NCBI GenBank assembly: GCA_963802375.1
Contig: CAWDIJ010000010.1
Span: 1,054,001 to 1,118,000 of the forward strand
Direction: 5' to 3'
Length of the DNA stretch: 64,000 nucleotides
Origin: JACDAN01 sp963802375
GTDB lineage: Bacteria; Actinomycetota; Thermoleophilia; Gaiellales; Gaiellaceae
The notes under the pieces: model-generated
The model's input: the letters and a program-made list of their open reading frames with translations, nothing else
What the model was told of the DNA's origin: nothing
Database searches by the model: none
Shown: piece after piece, positions 40,407 through 48,991 of the stretch
How the letters are laid out: the number at the start of each line of letters is the position of its first letter
Numbering within the stretch: the first letter of the stretch is position 1
Program-made: the position numbers and the translations under genes

Positions 40407-40447
40407 GACCCGGCTCGCGGAGACACGGAGATCGTGACGAATGTGTG

Positions 40448-41215
40448 TCAGTACTGGACGTGCTCGAGGTACAACCCCCACGGGGGTGCTGTACTTCCGG
40501 CGTCTTCGCGGCCGTGGCCACCGGTCAGGAGCCGCTCGAGCTCCGCCGGCCGGAGCTCGATCATGGTCCCGACCAGCGTGCGAACCATGTGCCGGAGGAA
40601 GCTGTCGGCCTCGATCTCGAGCTCGAGCGCGTCGCCCCGCCTGTGCCAGGCCGCGTTCCTCACGACCCGGACGAAGACCTTGTGGTGTGTTTGGGCGGGG
40701 GTGAACGCCCGGAAGTCGTGCTCGCCGAGCAGCAAGTCGGCCGACTCGGCAAGCAACTCCTCGTCGAGGGGCCGCGGATACCACCAGCTCCGCCGCTCCT
40801 CGAACGGCGAGGGCTCACGCCGCCGGTAAACGCGGTAGCGGTAGGCACGCGAGAGGGCCGAGCGGCGGGCGTGGAAGTCGGGCGGCGCCTCCTCCGCCGA
40901 CAGGACCGCGACATCGGACGGAAGCTCGGCATTCAGCGCCTCCACGAGGCGTTCGAGCGGCGGCCCACCGTCGACCTCCACTGAGGCAACGTTCCCGAGC
41001 GCATGCACGCCCGTATCGGTCCGCCCTGCGACCGCGAGCTCCGACCACTCCGGAAAGACCCGGCCGAGCGCCCAGCGAACCTCACGCTCGACGGTTCGGA
41101 GCGTCGGCTGGGCCGCCCACCCGCGGAAGCCGGTCCCGTCGTACTCGAGTGTGAGCTTGATCCGCGTCTTATGAGGGTTTGGCGGAATGTCGCTCGCAGC
41201 GCGGCCTGGCGGCAC
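40448..41215 (-). CDS. truA: tRNA pseudouridine(38-40) synthase
   Basis: 255 aa. LEYDGTGFRGWAAQPTLRTV, the catalytic Asp in VAGRTDTGVHALGNVAS, then FHARRSALSRAYRYRVY and FLRHMVRTLVGTMIEL. Modifies the anticodon stem-loop of several tRNAs. GTG start with about 16 extra N-terminal residues before the conserved part. A GGAGGG sits in the 23-bp gap after rplQ; truA closes the ribosomal block as in many bacteria. Confidence 0.95.
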   Translation of the reverse strand: MPPGRAASDIPPNPHKTRIKLTLEYDGTGFRGWAAQPTLRTVEREVRWALGRVFPEWSELAVAGRTDTGVHALGNVASVEVDGGPPLERLVEALNAELPSDVAVLSAEEAPPDFHARRSALSRAYRYRVYRRREPSPFEERRSWWYPRPLDEELLAESADLLLGEHDFRAFTPAQTHHKVFVRVVRNAAWHRRGDALELEIEADSFLRHMVRTLVGTMIELRPAELERLLTGGHGREDAGSTAPPWGLYLEHVQY

Positions 41216-41238
41216 AGGCGGTATTTCGCCGAACCCTC

Positions 41239-41661
41239 CTAGGCCGTGGGAGCCACTGCCTGCTCCTCGGGCTCGCGCACCGGCCGTACGACCGGAGCCG
41301 GCGGCACGTAGTCCACGAACTCGAGATAGGCCATCTCGGCCGCGTCGCCCGCACGCGGGCCGATCTTGGTGATCCGCGTGTAGCCGCCCGGCCGGTCCGT
41401 GAACCGCGGCGCCACCTCGGCGAAGAGGATGTGCACGACGTCGTTCGAGCGGAGATACGCGAGCGCCTGACGCCGGGCGGCAAGATCGCCGCGCCGCCCG
41501 AGCGTGATCATCTTCTCGGCGATCGGCCTGACCGCCTTCGCCTTGGCGACGGTCGTCTTGATCCGTCCGTGCTCGATCAGCGAGCCGGTCAGGTTCGAGT
41601 ACAGCGCCTTGCGGTGCGCCGAGTCGCGGCCGAGCTTCTTGCCTGAGCGATGGTGGCGCAC
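41239..41661 (-). CDS. rplQ: 50S ribosomal protein L17
   Basis: 140 aa: MRHHRSGKKLGRDSAHRKAL, LIEHGRIKTTVAKAKAVRP and IGPRAGDAAEMAYLEFVD, with a Pro/Glu-rich tail. GTG start two bases after the stop of the ORF in the spacer before it. No Shine-Dalgarno of its own outside that spacer. Confidence 0.97.
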   Translation of the reverse strand: MRHHRSGKKLGRDSAHRKALYSNLTGSLIEHGRIKTTVAKAKAVRPIAEKMITLGRRGDLAARRQALAYLRSNDVVHILFAEVAPRFTDRPGGYTRITKIGPRAGDAAEMAYLEFVDYVPPAPVVRPVREPEEQAVAPTA

Positions 41662-41663
41662 CG

Positions 41664-41882
41664 CTAGATGGCTGCTGCCATGAGATCGTTGGCTCGGGGC
41701 GCGAGCTGGCCGTCTAGGTCGCGTCGGCAGCGCGGCGGCGATGCTGACAGCATCGGGGCCGGGCTGGCGACGCGAAGCGCACGCGCCGGAGTCGACCCGC
41801 GGAGCGGGTCGGGTCCGGTGCGGAAGCGGCCTAGGCGCGTCAGATCGCGCATCCGGGCCGGCGAGATCGTGGCAGCAGCCAT
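41664..41882 (-). repeat. palindromic spacer element with a 72-codon ORF between rpoA and rplQ
   Basis: The ends GATGGCTGCTGCCA and TGGCAGCAGCCATC are exact 14-bp inverted repeats and the inside is rich in further dyads. A minus-strand ORF fills it: ATG 6 nt after the rpoA stop, TAG two bases before the rplQ GTG. Because of the palindrome it begins MAAATISPARMR and ends NDLMAAAI. It is not similar to the 168-bp family in sequence but has the same architecture. Confidence 0.65.
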
Positions 41883-41887
41883 CAACC

Positions 41888-42865
41888 CTAGAGGGACTCG
41901 TCGCCGCGGAGGTTGAGACCGTGCGTGGCGAGTGTCTCCTTGACCTCTTCGATGGACTTCTTCCCGAAGTTCGGGATCGCCGCGAGCTCGCCCTCGGACT
42001 TCGTGACGAGGTCGCCGATCGTCTCGATGCCGACCCGCTTCAGGCAGTTGTACGAACGGACGCCGAGCTCGAGCTCCTCGATCGGGAAGTTCTCCATCCC
42101 GTGCGCGAGCGGGGCCTCCGCCGCCGCGGCCTGCGTCGCAGCCGCCTCGCCGAAGCCTTCGATCTTCTCGATGTCCGTGAAGATCGCGAGCTGGCGAATG
42201 AGGATGTCGGCCGCCCCGCCGATCGCCTCGCGGGGATCGACCGAGCCGTCCGTGGTGACGTCCAGCGTCAGCTTGTCGTAGTCGGTGCGCTGACCGACAC
42301 GCGCAGCCTCCACGTCGTACGAGACGCGCCGCACGGGTGAGAAGAGCGAGTCGATCGGGATGACGCCGATCGTGTGCTCGGGGCCGCGGTTGAGCTCGGC
42401 CGGGACGTAGCCACGGCCGCGGCCGATCGTCATCGTCATCTCGAGCCGGCCCTTGTCGGAAAGATTCGCGATCACGAGGTCCTCGTTGAGGACCTCGAGG
42501 TCGGCGGGCGCCTCGATGTCGCCTGCCGTGACCGCGCCGGAGCCGCGCTTGTTGAGGCGGACCTCGATCTCCGGCGACTCGCCGTGGAGCCGCGCAACGA
42601 GGTTCTTGAGCGCCGAGATGATGTCGACGACGTCCTCACGGACGCCTGGCAGCGTCGTGAACTCGTGCGCGACGCCCTCGATCTTCACCGACGTGACTGC
42701 GGCGCCCTCCAGCGACGAGAGCAGCACGCGGCGCAGCGAGTTACCGAACGTGTGACCGAAACCGCGGTCGAGCGGCTCGATCACGAAGACACCGCGGCGC
42801 TCGTCGACTTCCTCGTGGACGATCCGTGGGATCTGGAAATCCATCAGAGACGTTCTTGTTGCCAT
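41888..42865 (-). CDS. rpoA: RNA polymerase alpha subunit
   Basis: 325 aa. N-terminal assembly domain (PLDRGFGHTFGNSLRRVLLSS region, EGVAHEFTTLPGVREDVVDI) and C-terminal domain (VRSYNCLKRVGIETIGDLV, NFGKKSIEEVKETLATHGL) joined by an Ala-rich linker. Forms the alpha dimer that nucleates RNA polymerase assembly. ATG start. Confidence 0.98.
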   Translation of the reverse strand: MATRTSLMDFQIPRIVHEEVDERRGVFVIEPLDRGFGHTFGNSLRRVLLSSLEGAAVTSVKIEGVAHEFTTLPGVREDVVDIISALKNLVARLHGESPEIEVRLNKRGSGAVTAGDIEAPADLEVLNEDLVIANLSDKGRLEMTMTIGRGRGYVPAELNRGPEHTIGVIPIDSLFSPVRRVSYDVEAARVGQRTDYDKLTLDVTTDGSVDPREAIGGAADILIRQLAIFTDIEKIEGFGEAAATQAAAAEAPLAHGMENFPIEELELGVRSYNCLKRVGIETIGDLVTKSEGELAAIPNFGKKSIEEVKETLATHGLNLRGDESL

Positions 42866-42921
42866 TTACAGCCTTTCTTTCGCGTGCGAAACGAACATGG
42901 GACGCCGTAGCGTTTCCCTCG

Positions 42922-43542
42922 TTACTTCGAATAGAGCTCGACGATGAGCTGTTCCTGGACGGGCGTGTCGATCTCGCTCCGCTCGGGCCACTTGAGCACC
43001 TTGCCGGTGAGGCTCTCGTGGTCGGCCTGGAGCCAGGGGGCGACGGAGGCCGTGAGGTCGGTCGCGTCCCGGATGACCTGCTCGGCCGAGCTGCCCGGCG
43101 CCATGGTGATGACGACGTCGGGCTTGACCTGGTAGCTCGGAATGTTCACGCGGCGGCCGTTCACGTGGAAGTGGCCGTGGCGGACGAGCTGGCGGGCCTG
43201 CGCGCGGGAAGCGGCGAAGCCGAGCCGGTAGATGACGTTGTCGAGTCGGGTCTCGAGCATGCGCAGCAGGGTCTCGCCGGTGATGCCCGAGCCCTTGGCG
43301 GCCTTCGTGTAGTAGTTGCGGAACTGCTTCTCGAGCAGGCCGTAGTACCGGCGCGCCTTCTGCTTCTCGCGCAGCTGGAGCAGGTACTCGGACTGCTTGA
43401 TGCGGCCGCGGCCATGCTCGCCCGGCGGGTAGCTGCGGCGCTCGACGGAGCACTTCTCCGTCAGGCAGCGCTCCCCCTTGAGGAAGAGCTTCATGCCCTC
43501 CCGGCGGCAGGCGCGGCACTTGGGTCCGAGTGTGCGGGCCAC
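42922..43542 (-). CDS. rpsD: 30S ribosomal protein S4, zinc-binding form
   Basis: 206 aa. The N-terminus has four cysteines (CRACRREG and CLTEKCSVERR), the zinc-containing C+ version. The S4 RNA-binding domain follows (RLDNVIYRLGFAASRAQARQ, RHGHFHVNGRRVNIPSYQV). The GTG shares its G with the rpsK stop (TAGTG), so the two are tightly coupled. Confidence 0.97.
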   Translation of the reverse strand: MARTLGPKCRACRREGMKLFLKGERCLTEKCSVERRSYPPGEHGRGRIKQSEYLLQLREKQKARRYYGLLEKQFRNYYTKAAKGSGITGETLLRMLETRLDNVIYRLGFAASRAQARQLVRHGHFHVNGRRVNIPSYQVKPDVVITMAPGSSAEQVIRDATDLTASVAPWLQADHESLTGKVLKWPERSEIDTPVQEQLIVELYSK

Positions 43543-43946
43543 TAGACCCGCCTCCGCTTCTTCGGCCGGACGCCGTTGTGCGCCTGGGGCGTCACATCCT
43601 TGACGCCGAGGATCTCGAGGCCGGCGGCCTGGAGCGACCGGATCGCCGTCTCGCGGCCCGAGCCTGGTCCCTTGACGAAGACCTCGACCTTCTGGAGGCC
43701 GTGCTCCATACCCTTGCGCGCGCAGGCGTCTGCCGTGACCTGCGCCGCGAACGGCGTCGACTTGCGGGAGCCCTTGAACCCGGCCGAGCCGGCCGACTCC
43801 CACACGATCACGTTTCCGTCCTTGTCCGTGAGGGTCACGATCGTGTTGTTGAACGACGTCTTGATGTGTGCCTGGCCGATGGCGATGTTCTTGCGAACAC
43901 GGCGGCGCGTGCGACCCCTGGCCGCCTGTCTGCGCGGAGGAGCCAT
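43542..43946 (-). CDS. rpsK: 30S ribosomal protein S11
   Basis: 134 aa: GQAHIKTSFNNTIVTLTDKDG, SAGSAGFKGSRKSTPFAAQ and GVKDVTPQAHNGVRPKKRRR. Its ATG overlaps the stop of the spacer ORF (TAATG), and its Shine-Dalgarno (GGAGGTGAC) lies inside that spacer. Confidence 0.98.
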   Translation of the reverse strand: MAPPRRQAARGRTRRRVRKNIAIGQAHIKTSFNNTIVTLTDKDGNVIVWESAGSAGFKGSRKSTPFAAQVTADACARKGMEHGLQKVEVFVKGPGSGRETAIRSLQAAGLEILGVKDVTPQAHNGVRPKKRRRV

Positions 43947-44113
43947 TAGCAGTCACCTCCGGTAGCCAGCGTGCACGATGCCCGTGAAATGCCCGCGTCG
44001 CAAGGACGCAGGGAGCGCTCGTAGCCGGAGGCTACGGGTGCGACTGAGGACGCGGCGAGGCGGCGCATTGCAGCGGCGCAGCGTGTGCGCTGGATGCCGG
44101 AGGGGGCTGCCAT
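43946..44113 (-). repeat. 168-bp ORF-preserving hairpin element, rpsM-rpsK copy
   Basis: Minus-strand ORF of 55 codons plus stop: ATG directly after the rpsM TAG, TAA overlapping the rpsK ATG. It has the family core ASSVAPVASGYERSLRP (residues 21-37). The termini pair over the whole element: CACCTCCGG with CCGGAGGGG, then CCAGCGTGCACG with CGTGTGCGCTGG (two G-U-type pairs), with the constant inner hairpin GTAGCC-GGA-GGCTAC. This copy has GGCAGCC opposite GACTGC where other copies have GGCGGCC opposite GACCGC, a compensatory change. Confidence 0.85.
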
Positions 44114-44497
44114 CTAGGTCTTGGTCGCTGCCTTCTTGCCGCGGCCGACGGTCTTCTTCGGCCCCTTGCGCGTGCGCGCGTTCGTCTTCGTGCGCTGCCC
44201 GTTCACCGGCAGGCTGCGCCGGTGGCGGAAGCCGCGGTAGGCGCCGATCTCCTGAAGCCGCTTGATCGCCTGCTGGCGCTCGCGCCGCAGGTCACCCTCG
44301 ACCTGGAGATTGCCGTCGATGTACTCGCGCAGCTTCGTGATCTCGGGGTCTGTGAGGTCGCGAACCTTCTCGTCCGGCGAGAGGCCGGTCGCCGTGCAGA
44401 TCTGGAGCGCCTTCGAGCGGCCGACCCCGAAGATGTAGGTCAGGCCGATCTCGAGTCGCTTCTCGCGCGGAAGGTTGACGCCTGCGATACGTGCCAC
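44114..44497 (-). CDS. rpsM: 30S ribosomal protein S13
   Basis: 127 aa: MARIAGVNLPREKRLEIGLT, YIFGVGRSKALQICTATGL, and the basic tail RGFRHRRSLPVNGQRTKTNA. GTG start immediately after the rpmJ stop. Its own stop is followed at once by the ATG of the spacer ORF. Confidence 0.98.
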   Translation of the reverse strand: MARIAGVNLPREKRLEIGLTYIFGVGRSKALQICTATGLSPDEKVRDLTDPEITKLREYIDGNLQVEGDLRRERQQAIKRLQEIGAYRGFRHRRSLPVNGQRTKTNARTRKGPKKTVGRGKKAATKT

Positions 44498-44611
44498 TTA
44501 GCCCTGCCTTTGCTTGTGTCGCGGGTTGGTGCAGATGACCATGGTGCGACCGTGCCGCTTGATCACGCGGCACCGCTCACACATCGGCTTGACGGACGGG
44601 CGAACTTTCAT
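44498..44611 (-). CDS. rpmJ: 50S ribosomal protein L36
   Basis: 37 aa, MKVRPSVKPMCERCRVIKRH and RTMVICTNPRHKQRQG; the Cys/Cys/Cys/His set for zinc is intact (C+ form). The frame continues upstream, but the ATG at 44611 gives the invariant L36 start. Confidence 0.97.
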   Translation of the reverse strand: MKVRPSVKPMCERCRVIKRHGRTMVICTNPRHKQRQG

Positions 44612-44619
44612 CTCTGCTC

Positions 44620-44841
44620 CTACCTGTGCCTGAAGGTGATCCGGCCTCGGGAGAGGTCGTACGGGGAGAGCTCCACCTTCACGCGGTCTCCCGGAAGGAT
44701 GCGGATGTAGTGCTTGCGCATCTTCCCGGAGATCTTCGCGAGCACCTGATGTCCCTCGTCGATCTGGACGCGGAACATGGTGCTCGGCAGGGCCTCCACG
44801 ACCTCGCCTTCCACCTCGATCTTCTCTTCCTTCTGGGCCAT
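44620..44841 (-). CDS. infA: translation initiation factor IF-1
   Basis: 73 aa, the standard length: EEKIEVEGEVVEALPSTMFR, HVQ-type OB fold (EGHQVLAKISGKMRKHYIRI) and RVKVELSPYDLSRGRITFRH. GGAGGT abuts the ATG with essentially no spacer, which is unusual, but the homology leaves no other start. The 101-bp gap to map shows nothing recognisable. Confidence 0.97.
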   Translation of the reverse strand: MAQKEEKIEVEGEVVEALPSTMFRVQIDEGHQVLAKISGKMRKHYIRILPGDRVKVELSPYDLSRGRITFRHR

Positions 44842-44942
44842 ACCTCCACACGGCGACCGCGCTCTGGGAGCGCGGTCTTGGACGAACAACGAACACGGCG
44901 AAACGCGGCTTCCGCCGAGCGGGAAATACTAGCAAAACACCT

Positions 44943-45713
44943 CTAGCTGACCCGAACCGGGGCCGCCGTGAGGATCCGCGGCTCCCCGTCGGTCACGGCG
45001 ACCGTGTGCTCGAAGTGCGCAGCGAGCGATCCGTCGCGGGACGCGATCGTCCAGCGGTCGTCGAGCACGACCACCTCGGGGCCGCCCGCCGTGATCATCG
45101 GCTCGATCGCGAGCGTCATTCCCGGCGCCAGCACGGGCCCGTGGCCCGGCTCGCCGAAGTTCGGGATCTGAGGATCCTCGTGCATGTTGCGGCCGACGCC
45201 GTGGCCGACCAGCGACCGGACGACCGAGAAGCCGGCATCCTCCGTGACCGTCTGGATCGCGTGCGAGACGTCGGACAGGTGCGCACCCGAGCGCGCCTTC
45301 TCGATGCCGGCCCAGAGCGCCGCCTCGGAGACCTCGAGGAGCCGCTCGGCTTCGCCGTCCACCTCGCCCACCCTGTACGTGTAGGCCGAATCGCCGACGA
45401 AGCCCTCGTACGTGACTCCCACGTCCACGGAAAGCACGTCACCCTCCGACAGCGGCTCCTCGTTCGGGATGCCGTGGACGACGACCTCGTTCAGCGACGC
45501 GCAGATCGAAGCCGGGTAGGGGTAGGGGCCGGGGTAGCCGAGGAAGGTCGGGATGGCGTCGCGCGAACGGATGAACTCGTCCGCGAGCTGGTCGAGCTCG
45601 GCGGTCGTGACGCCCGGCCGGACGTGCTCGCCGACGAGCGCATGCGTGTCGGCCACGATCGCGCCTGCCCGCTGCATCACGTCGAGCTCAGTCTTCGACT
45701 TGCGGATGATCAC
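44943..45713 (-). CDS. map: type I methionine aminopeptidase
   Basis: 256 aa. Metal ligands are in VLSVDVGVTYEGFVGDSAYT (two Asp), SLVGHGVGRNMHEDPQIPNF (His), LAPGMTLAIEPMI (Glu) and AHFEHTVAVTDG (Glu). Removes N-terminal Met from nascent proteins. GTG overlaps the adk stop (GTGA). Confidence 0.97.
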   Translation of the reverse strand: MIIRKSKTELDVMQRAGAIVADTHALVGEHVRPGVTTAELDQLADEFIRSRDAIPTFLGYPGPYPYPASICASLNEVVVHGIPNEEPLSEGDVLSVDVGVTYEGFVGDSAYTYRVGEVDGEAERLLEVSEAALWAGIEKARSGAHLSDVSHAIQTVTEDAGFSVVRSLVGHGVGRNMHEDPQIPNFGEPGHGPVLAPGMTLAIEPMITAGGPEVVVLDDRWTIASRDGSLAAHFEHTVAVTDGEPRILTAAPVRVS

Positions 45714-46291
45714 GCCGACCTCGCCGCCGTCTGCTCGAGCGCTTCCTGCACTTCGGAGAAGACCTCGTCGACGCTGCGGTCAGCGTGGATTCCGACCAGG
45801 TTGCCCTGCACCCGGTAGTGGCCGATCAGCGGCTCGGTCTCGCGGTGGTAGAGCTCGAGCCGCTGGGCGATCGCCTCCGGGGTGTCGTCTTTCCGGTGCT
45901 CGATCTCGGCGCGCTTGAGCATCCTGTCGATGCCGATCTGATCGACGAGCTGGAAGCCGAAGACGATCGAGAGCTCGCGACCGATGTCGGCAAGCATCTC
46001 GTCGAGCGCCTCCGCCTGCGGAAGCGTGCGCGGGAAGCCGTCGAGGATGAAGCCGTCCTGCGCGTCGTCCTCGCCGAGGCGCTCGCGGATCAGGTCGATC
46101 ATCAGGTCGTCGGGGACGAGCTTGCCGCTCTCCACGATCGGCTTGACGCGGCGGCCCAGCTCGGTCTCCGTGGCGATCGCATCGCGGAGGATCTCGCCCG
46201 TGGCGATGTGCGGGATCCCGTACTCGGCCTGGATCCGCTTCGCCTGGGTGCCCTTCCCCGACCCCTGAGGACCGAGGAGCAGCACATTCAC
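45710..46291 (-). CDS. adk: adenylate kinase, short-LID form
   Basis: 193 aa. P-loop LLGPQGSGKGTQAKRIQ, DLIRERLGEDDAQDGFILDGFPRTLPQAEAL (region). The ~30-residue LID insertion with zinc cysteines is missing; only RMLKRAEIEHRKDDTPEAI remains. AMP plus ATP to 2 ADP. GTG start. Confidence 0.96.
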   Translation of the reverse strand: MNVLLLGPQGSGKGTQAKRIQAEYGIPHIATGEILRDAIATETELGRRVKPIVESGKLVPDDLMIDLIRERLGEDDAQDGFILDGFPRTLPQAEALDEMLADIGRELSIVFGFQLVDQIGIDRMLKRAEIEHRKDDTPEAIAQRLELYHRETEPLIGHYRVQGNLVGIHADRSVDEVFSEVQEALEQTAARSA

Positions 46292-46310
46292 CTCGCCTCC
46301 GAGGACACAG

Positions 46311-47567
46311 CTATTTCAGGAAGCCTTCGTAGGAGCGCATCATCATCTGCGACTCCATCTGGCGCATCGTGTCGAGCGCCACACCGACAGCGATGAGCAC
46401 CGAGGTTCCACCGAGCGCGCCGGCCAGCGCCTGCGAGACGTCCGCGTACGCGATGAAGAGGCTCGGCAGCGTCGCGACCGCGGCGAGGTAGATGGCGCCT
46501 GGCAGCGTCAGCCGTGTGAGGACGCGGTCGAGGTACTGCGCCGTCGGCGGCCCCGGCCGGATGCCGGGGATGTAGCCGCCGTGCTTCCTGAGGTTGTCCG
46601 CCTGGTCGACCGGGTTGAACTGCACGGCGGTGTAGAAGAACGTGAAGATCACGATCATCGCCCCCTGCAGCAGCAGGTACGGCCAGTCGGTATACGAGAA
46701 GTACTTGTTGATGAAGCTCTGCGTCTGCGGGAAGTACTGCGCGATCGTCGGCGGGAAGGCCATGACCGCCGCGGCGAAGATGACGGGGATGACGCCGGCC
46801 ATGTTCACGCGTAGCGGCATGTAGGTCGAGCCGCCCGTCGTCATCCGGCGCCCCACCATCCGCTTCGCGTACTGAATCGGAATGCGGCGCTGTCCCTCCT
46901 GGATGAAGACGACGGCCACGACGACGCCGACCGCCATGATCGGGAAGAACAGCCGCTCGAAGATGCCGCCCTCGACCCAGGCGTTGATGCCGAGCGGGAG
47001 CCCGGTGAGGATCGAGGCGAAGATCAGCAGCGAGATCCCGTTGCCGATCCCGCGCTTCGTGATCAGCTCGCCCATCCACATTAGGAGCGCACAGCCCGCG
47101 GTCAGTGTGAGGACGATGAGCGCGCCCCGGCCGAAGTTCGCGTCGAGCGCGCCCTGGCGCTGGAAAAGGAACGCGAAGCCCGCGGCCTGGGCGGCAGCGA
47201 GCATGATCGTCAGGTACCGCGTGTACTGGTTGATCTTGGCGTAGCCGGCCTCGCCCTCCTTCTGGAGCTGCTCGAGGCGCGGGATGACCACGGTCATCAG
47301 CTGCAGGATGATCGAGGCGGTGACGTACGGCATGATCCCGAGCGCGAAGATCGCGAACTGGGAGAGCGCGCCGCCGGAGAAGAGGTTGAGCAGCGCCAGC
47401 ACGGTTCCGCCGCCCGAAGCGTTGAAGTAGTTCTCGATCGCGTCCGCGTTCACGCCCGGCGCCGGGATCCAGGATCCCAGGCGATAGAAGGCAAGGATCA
47501 CGGCCGTGAAGAGCACGCGCTTGCGCAGCTCGGGGACGCGCCAGGCATTGGTCAGCCAGGAGAACAT
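46311..47567 (-). CDS. secY: Sec translocon subunit SecY
   Basis: 418 aa with ten membrane segments: LGSWIPAPGVNADAIENYF, LNLFSGGALSQFAIFALGIMPY (plug/TM2a region), EGGIFERLFFPIMAVGVVVA and the C-terminal QMESQMMMRSYEGFLK. Forms the protein-conducting channel. ATG directly after the rplO stop (TAGATG). Confidence 0.98.
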   Translation of the reverse strand: MFSWLTNAWRVPELRKRVLFTAVILAFYRLGSWIPAPGVNADAIENYFNASGGGTVLALLNLFSGGALSQFAIFALGIMPYVTASIILQLMTVVIPRLEQLQKEGEAGYAKINQYTRYLTIMLAAAQAAGFAFLFQRQGALDANFGRGALIVLTLTAGCALLMWMGELITKRGIGNGISLLIFASILTGLPLGINAWVEGGIFERLFFPIMAVGVVVAVVFIQEGQRRIPIQYAKRMVGRRMTTGGSTYMPLRVNMAGVIPVIFAAAVMAFPPTIAQYFPQTQSFINKYFSYTDWPYLLLQGAMIVIFTFFYTAVQFNPVDQADNLRKHGGYIPGIRPGPPTAQYLDRVLTRLTLPGAIYLAAVATLPSLFIAYADVSQALAGALGGTSVLIAVGVALDTMRQMESQMMMRSYEGFLK

Positions 47568-48191
47568 CTAATTGTCGGTGGAAGCTTCTTCGTCCTGCTG
47601 TTCCGGCTCAGCCTGCTGCTCCGGCTCGGGCTGCTCCTCGGGCGCCTCGTCGGCGGCTTTGGCCGGCTCGGCCGGCGTCGCGGCCTTGCGGCGCCGCCGC
47701 TTCGGCTTGACCTCCTTGAGCGCGGTCACCGATCCACCGGCGCCCTCGATCTTCTCGCGAGCCGTCTCCGAGAAGTAGTGCGCGGTCACGGAGAGCTTCT
47801 TCTTGAGCTCGCCCTGGCCGAGGATCTTCACGTCGATCCGCGTGTTGCGGATGACGCCGGCCTCGGCGAGCGTCTCGGGCGTGACCTCGGCGCCCTCGTC
47901 GAACTGGTCGAGGTCCCGGATGTTCACCGGCACGGTCTGCGTTCGGTGCGGGCCCATCGGCATCGCGTCCTTCGAGTACGGGCCGCGCTGCTTGCCGAGG
48001 CGCATGTAGATCGGCATCTGGCCGCCCTCGAAGCCCGCGCGCATCTTGTGCGAGCCGGAGCGCGACTTCTGGCCCTTGATCCCGCGGCCGGAGTACCGGC
48101 CTTTGCCCGAGCCCATGCCGCGGCCGACGCGCTTGCGATCCTTGCGCGGAGCCGCGGGCTTCAGGTTGGAAAGGTTGAGCTCTTCGGGCAT
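47568..48191 (-). CDS. rplO: 50S ribosomal protein L15 with acidic tail
   Basis: 207 aa. Residues 1-148 are normal L15 (LNLSNLKPAAPRKDRKRVGR, GRGIKGQKSRSGSHKMRAGF, GGSVTALKEV). The last ~55 residues are an added tail: a short basic stretch (KPKRRRRKAA), then Glu/Pro/Gln-rich sequence (PEEQPEPEQQAEPEQQDEEA). Confidence 0.96.
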   Translation of the reverse strand: MPEELNLSNLKPAAPRKDRKRVGRGMGSGKGRYSGRGIKGQKSRSGSHKMRAGFEGGQMPIYMRLGKQRGPYSKDAMPMGPHRTQTVPVNIRDLDQFDEGAEVTPETLAEAGVIRNTRIDVKILGQGELKKKLSVTAHYFSETAREKIEGAGGSVTALKEVKPKRRRRKAATPAEPAKAADEAPEEQPEPEQQAEPEQQDEEASTDN

Positions 48192-48195
48192 GTGC

Positions 48196-48381
48196 TTAAT
48201 CGCCTTCGACCCGGACGAGGTGGCGAACCTTTCTCAGCATACCGGCGACCTCCGGGCTCTCCGGGCGCTCGACGGAGCGTCCGATCTTGCCGAGGCCGAG
48301 CGCGCGCAGCGTGCCGCGATGGCGCTCGCTCTGGCCGATCTGGCTGCGGACCTGGGTGATGCGGAGCGTCTTATTCGCCAT
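48196..48381 (-). CDS. rpmD: 50S ribosomal protein L30
   Basis: 61 aa: KTLRITQVRSQIGQSERHRG, TLRALGLGKIGRSVERPESP and MLRKVRHLVRVEG. The start lies 11 nt inside the end of rpsE. Confidence 0.97.
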   Translation of the reverse strand: MANKTLRITQVRSQIGQSERHRGTLRALGLGKIGRSVERPESPEVAGMLRKVRHLVRVEGD

Positions 48382-48991
48382 CGGTCGGGGGCTCCTCCGC
48401 GGCGGCCACCGCGGCCACCGGCTCCTCGGCCGGCGTAGGCTCCTCGGCCGACGCAGCCTCCTCGGCCGGCGCCTCCTCGGGCTGCTGCTTCGGGATCGGA
48501 AGCACGTCCGAGATCGTCTTCCCGCGCGCCTTCGCGACCTCCTCGGGGCGCCGGAGGCTCTGGAGGCCCTGGACGGTCGCCTTCAACATGTTCACGGGAT
48601 TCGTCGTGCCGAGGCTCTTCGCGAGAATGTCGCGGACGCCGCCGAGTTCGAGGACGGCGCGGACGCCGCCGCCGGCGATGACGCCGGTGCCCTCGCTCGC
48701 CGGGCGCAGAAGCACCCTCGCGGCGCCGAACCGGCCGAGGATCTCGTGGGTGATCGTCTGCCCGTGCTTCGGGACCGTGAAGAGGTTCTTCTTCGCGTCC
48801 TCGACCGCCTTCGAGATCGCCAGCGGGACCTCACGGGCCTTGCCGTAGCCGACGCCGACCCGGTCGACCTCGTCGCCGATCACGACGAGCGCGGTGAACG
48901 AAAAGCGCCGGCCGCCCTTGACGACCTTCGCGACGCGGTTGATCTCGACCACGCGCTCCTTGAGCTCGCGGGTTTCCTGGTAGTCGCTCAA
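48371..48991 (-). CDS. rpsE: 30S ribosomal protein S5 with acidic tail
   Basis: 206 aa. Core to ~165: VVEINRVAKVVKGGRRFSFT, GDEVDRVGVGYGKAREVPLA, GGVRAVLELGGVRDILAKSL. The last ~40 residues are Pro/Glu/Ala-rich (QQPEEAPAEEAASAEEPTPA). TTG start overlapping the rplR stop (TTGA). Confidence 0.97.
   Translation of the reverse strand: MSDYQETRELKERVVEINRVAKVVKGGRRFSFTALVVIGDEVDRVGVGYGKAREVPLAISKAVEDAKKNLFTVPKHGQTITHEILGRFGAARVLLRPASEGTGVIAGGGVRAVLELGGVRDILAKSLGTTNPVNMLKATVQGLQSLRRPEEVAKARGKTISDVLPIPKQQPEEAPAEEAASAEEPTPAEEPVAAVAAAEEPPTDGE

Noticed and set aside
41664..41885. The rpoA-rplQ ORF as an ordinary ribosomal-operon gene
   Set aside because: Its ends are dictated by the inverted repeat and it resembles no protein; better described as an element with an open frame.
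43978..44265. Plus-strand ORFs across the 168-bp elements (RKDAGSVRSRRLRARLRT-like)
   Set aside because: They are open because of the palindromic, GC-rich sequence, but they oppose the operon, run into antisense ribosomal genes, and the core differences between copies change residues in this frame while being silent in the minus frame.
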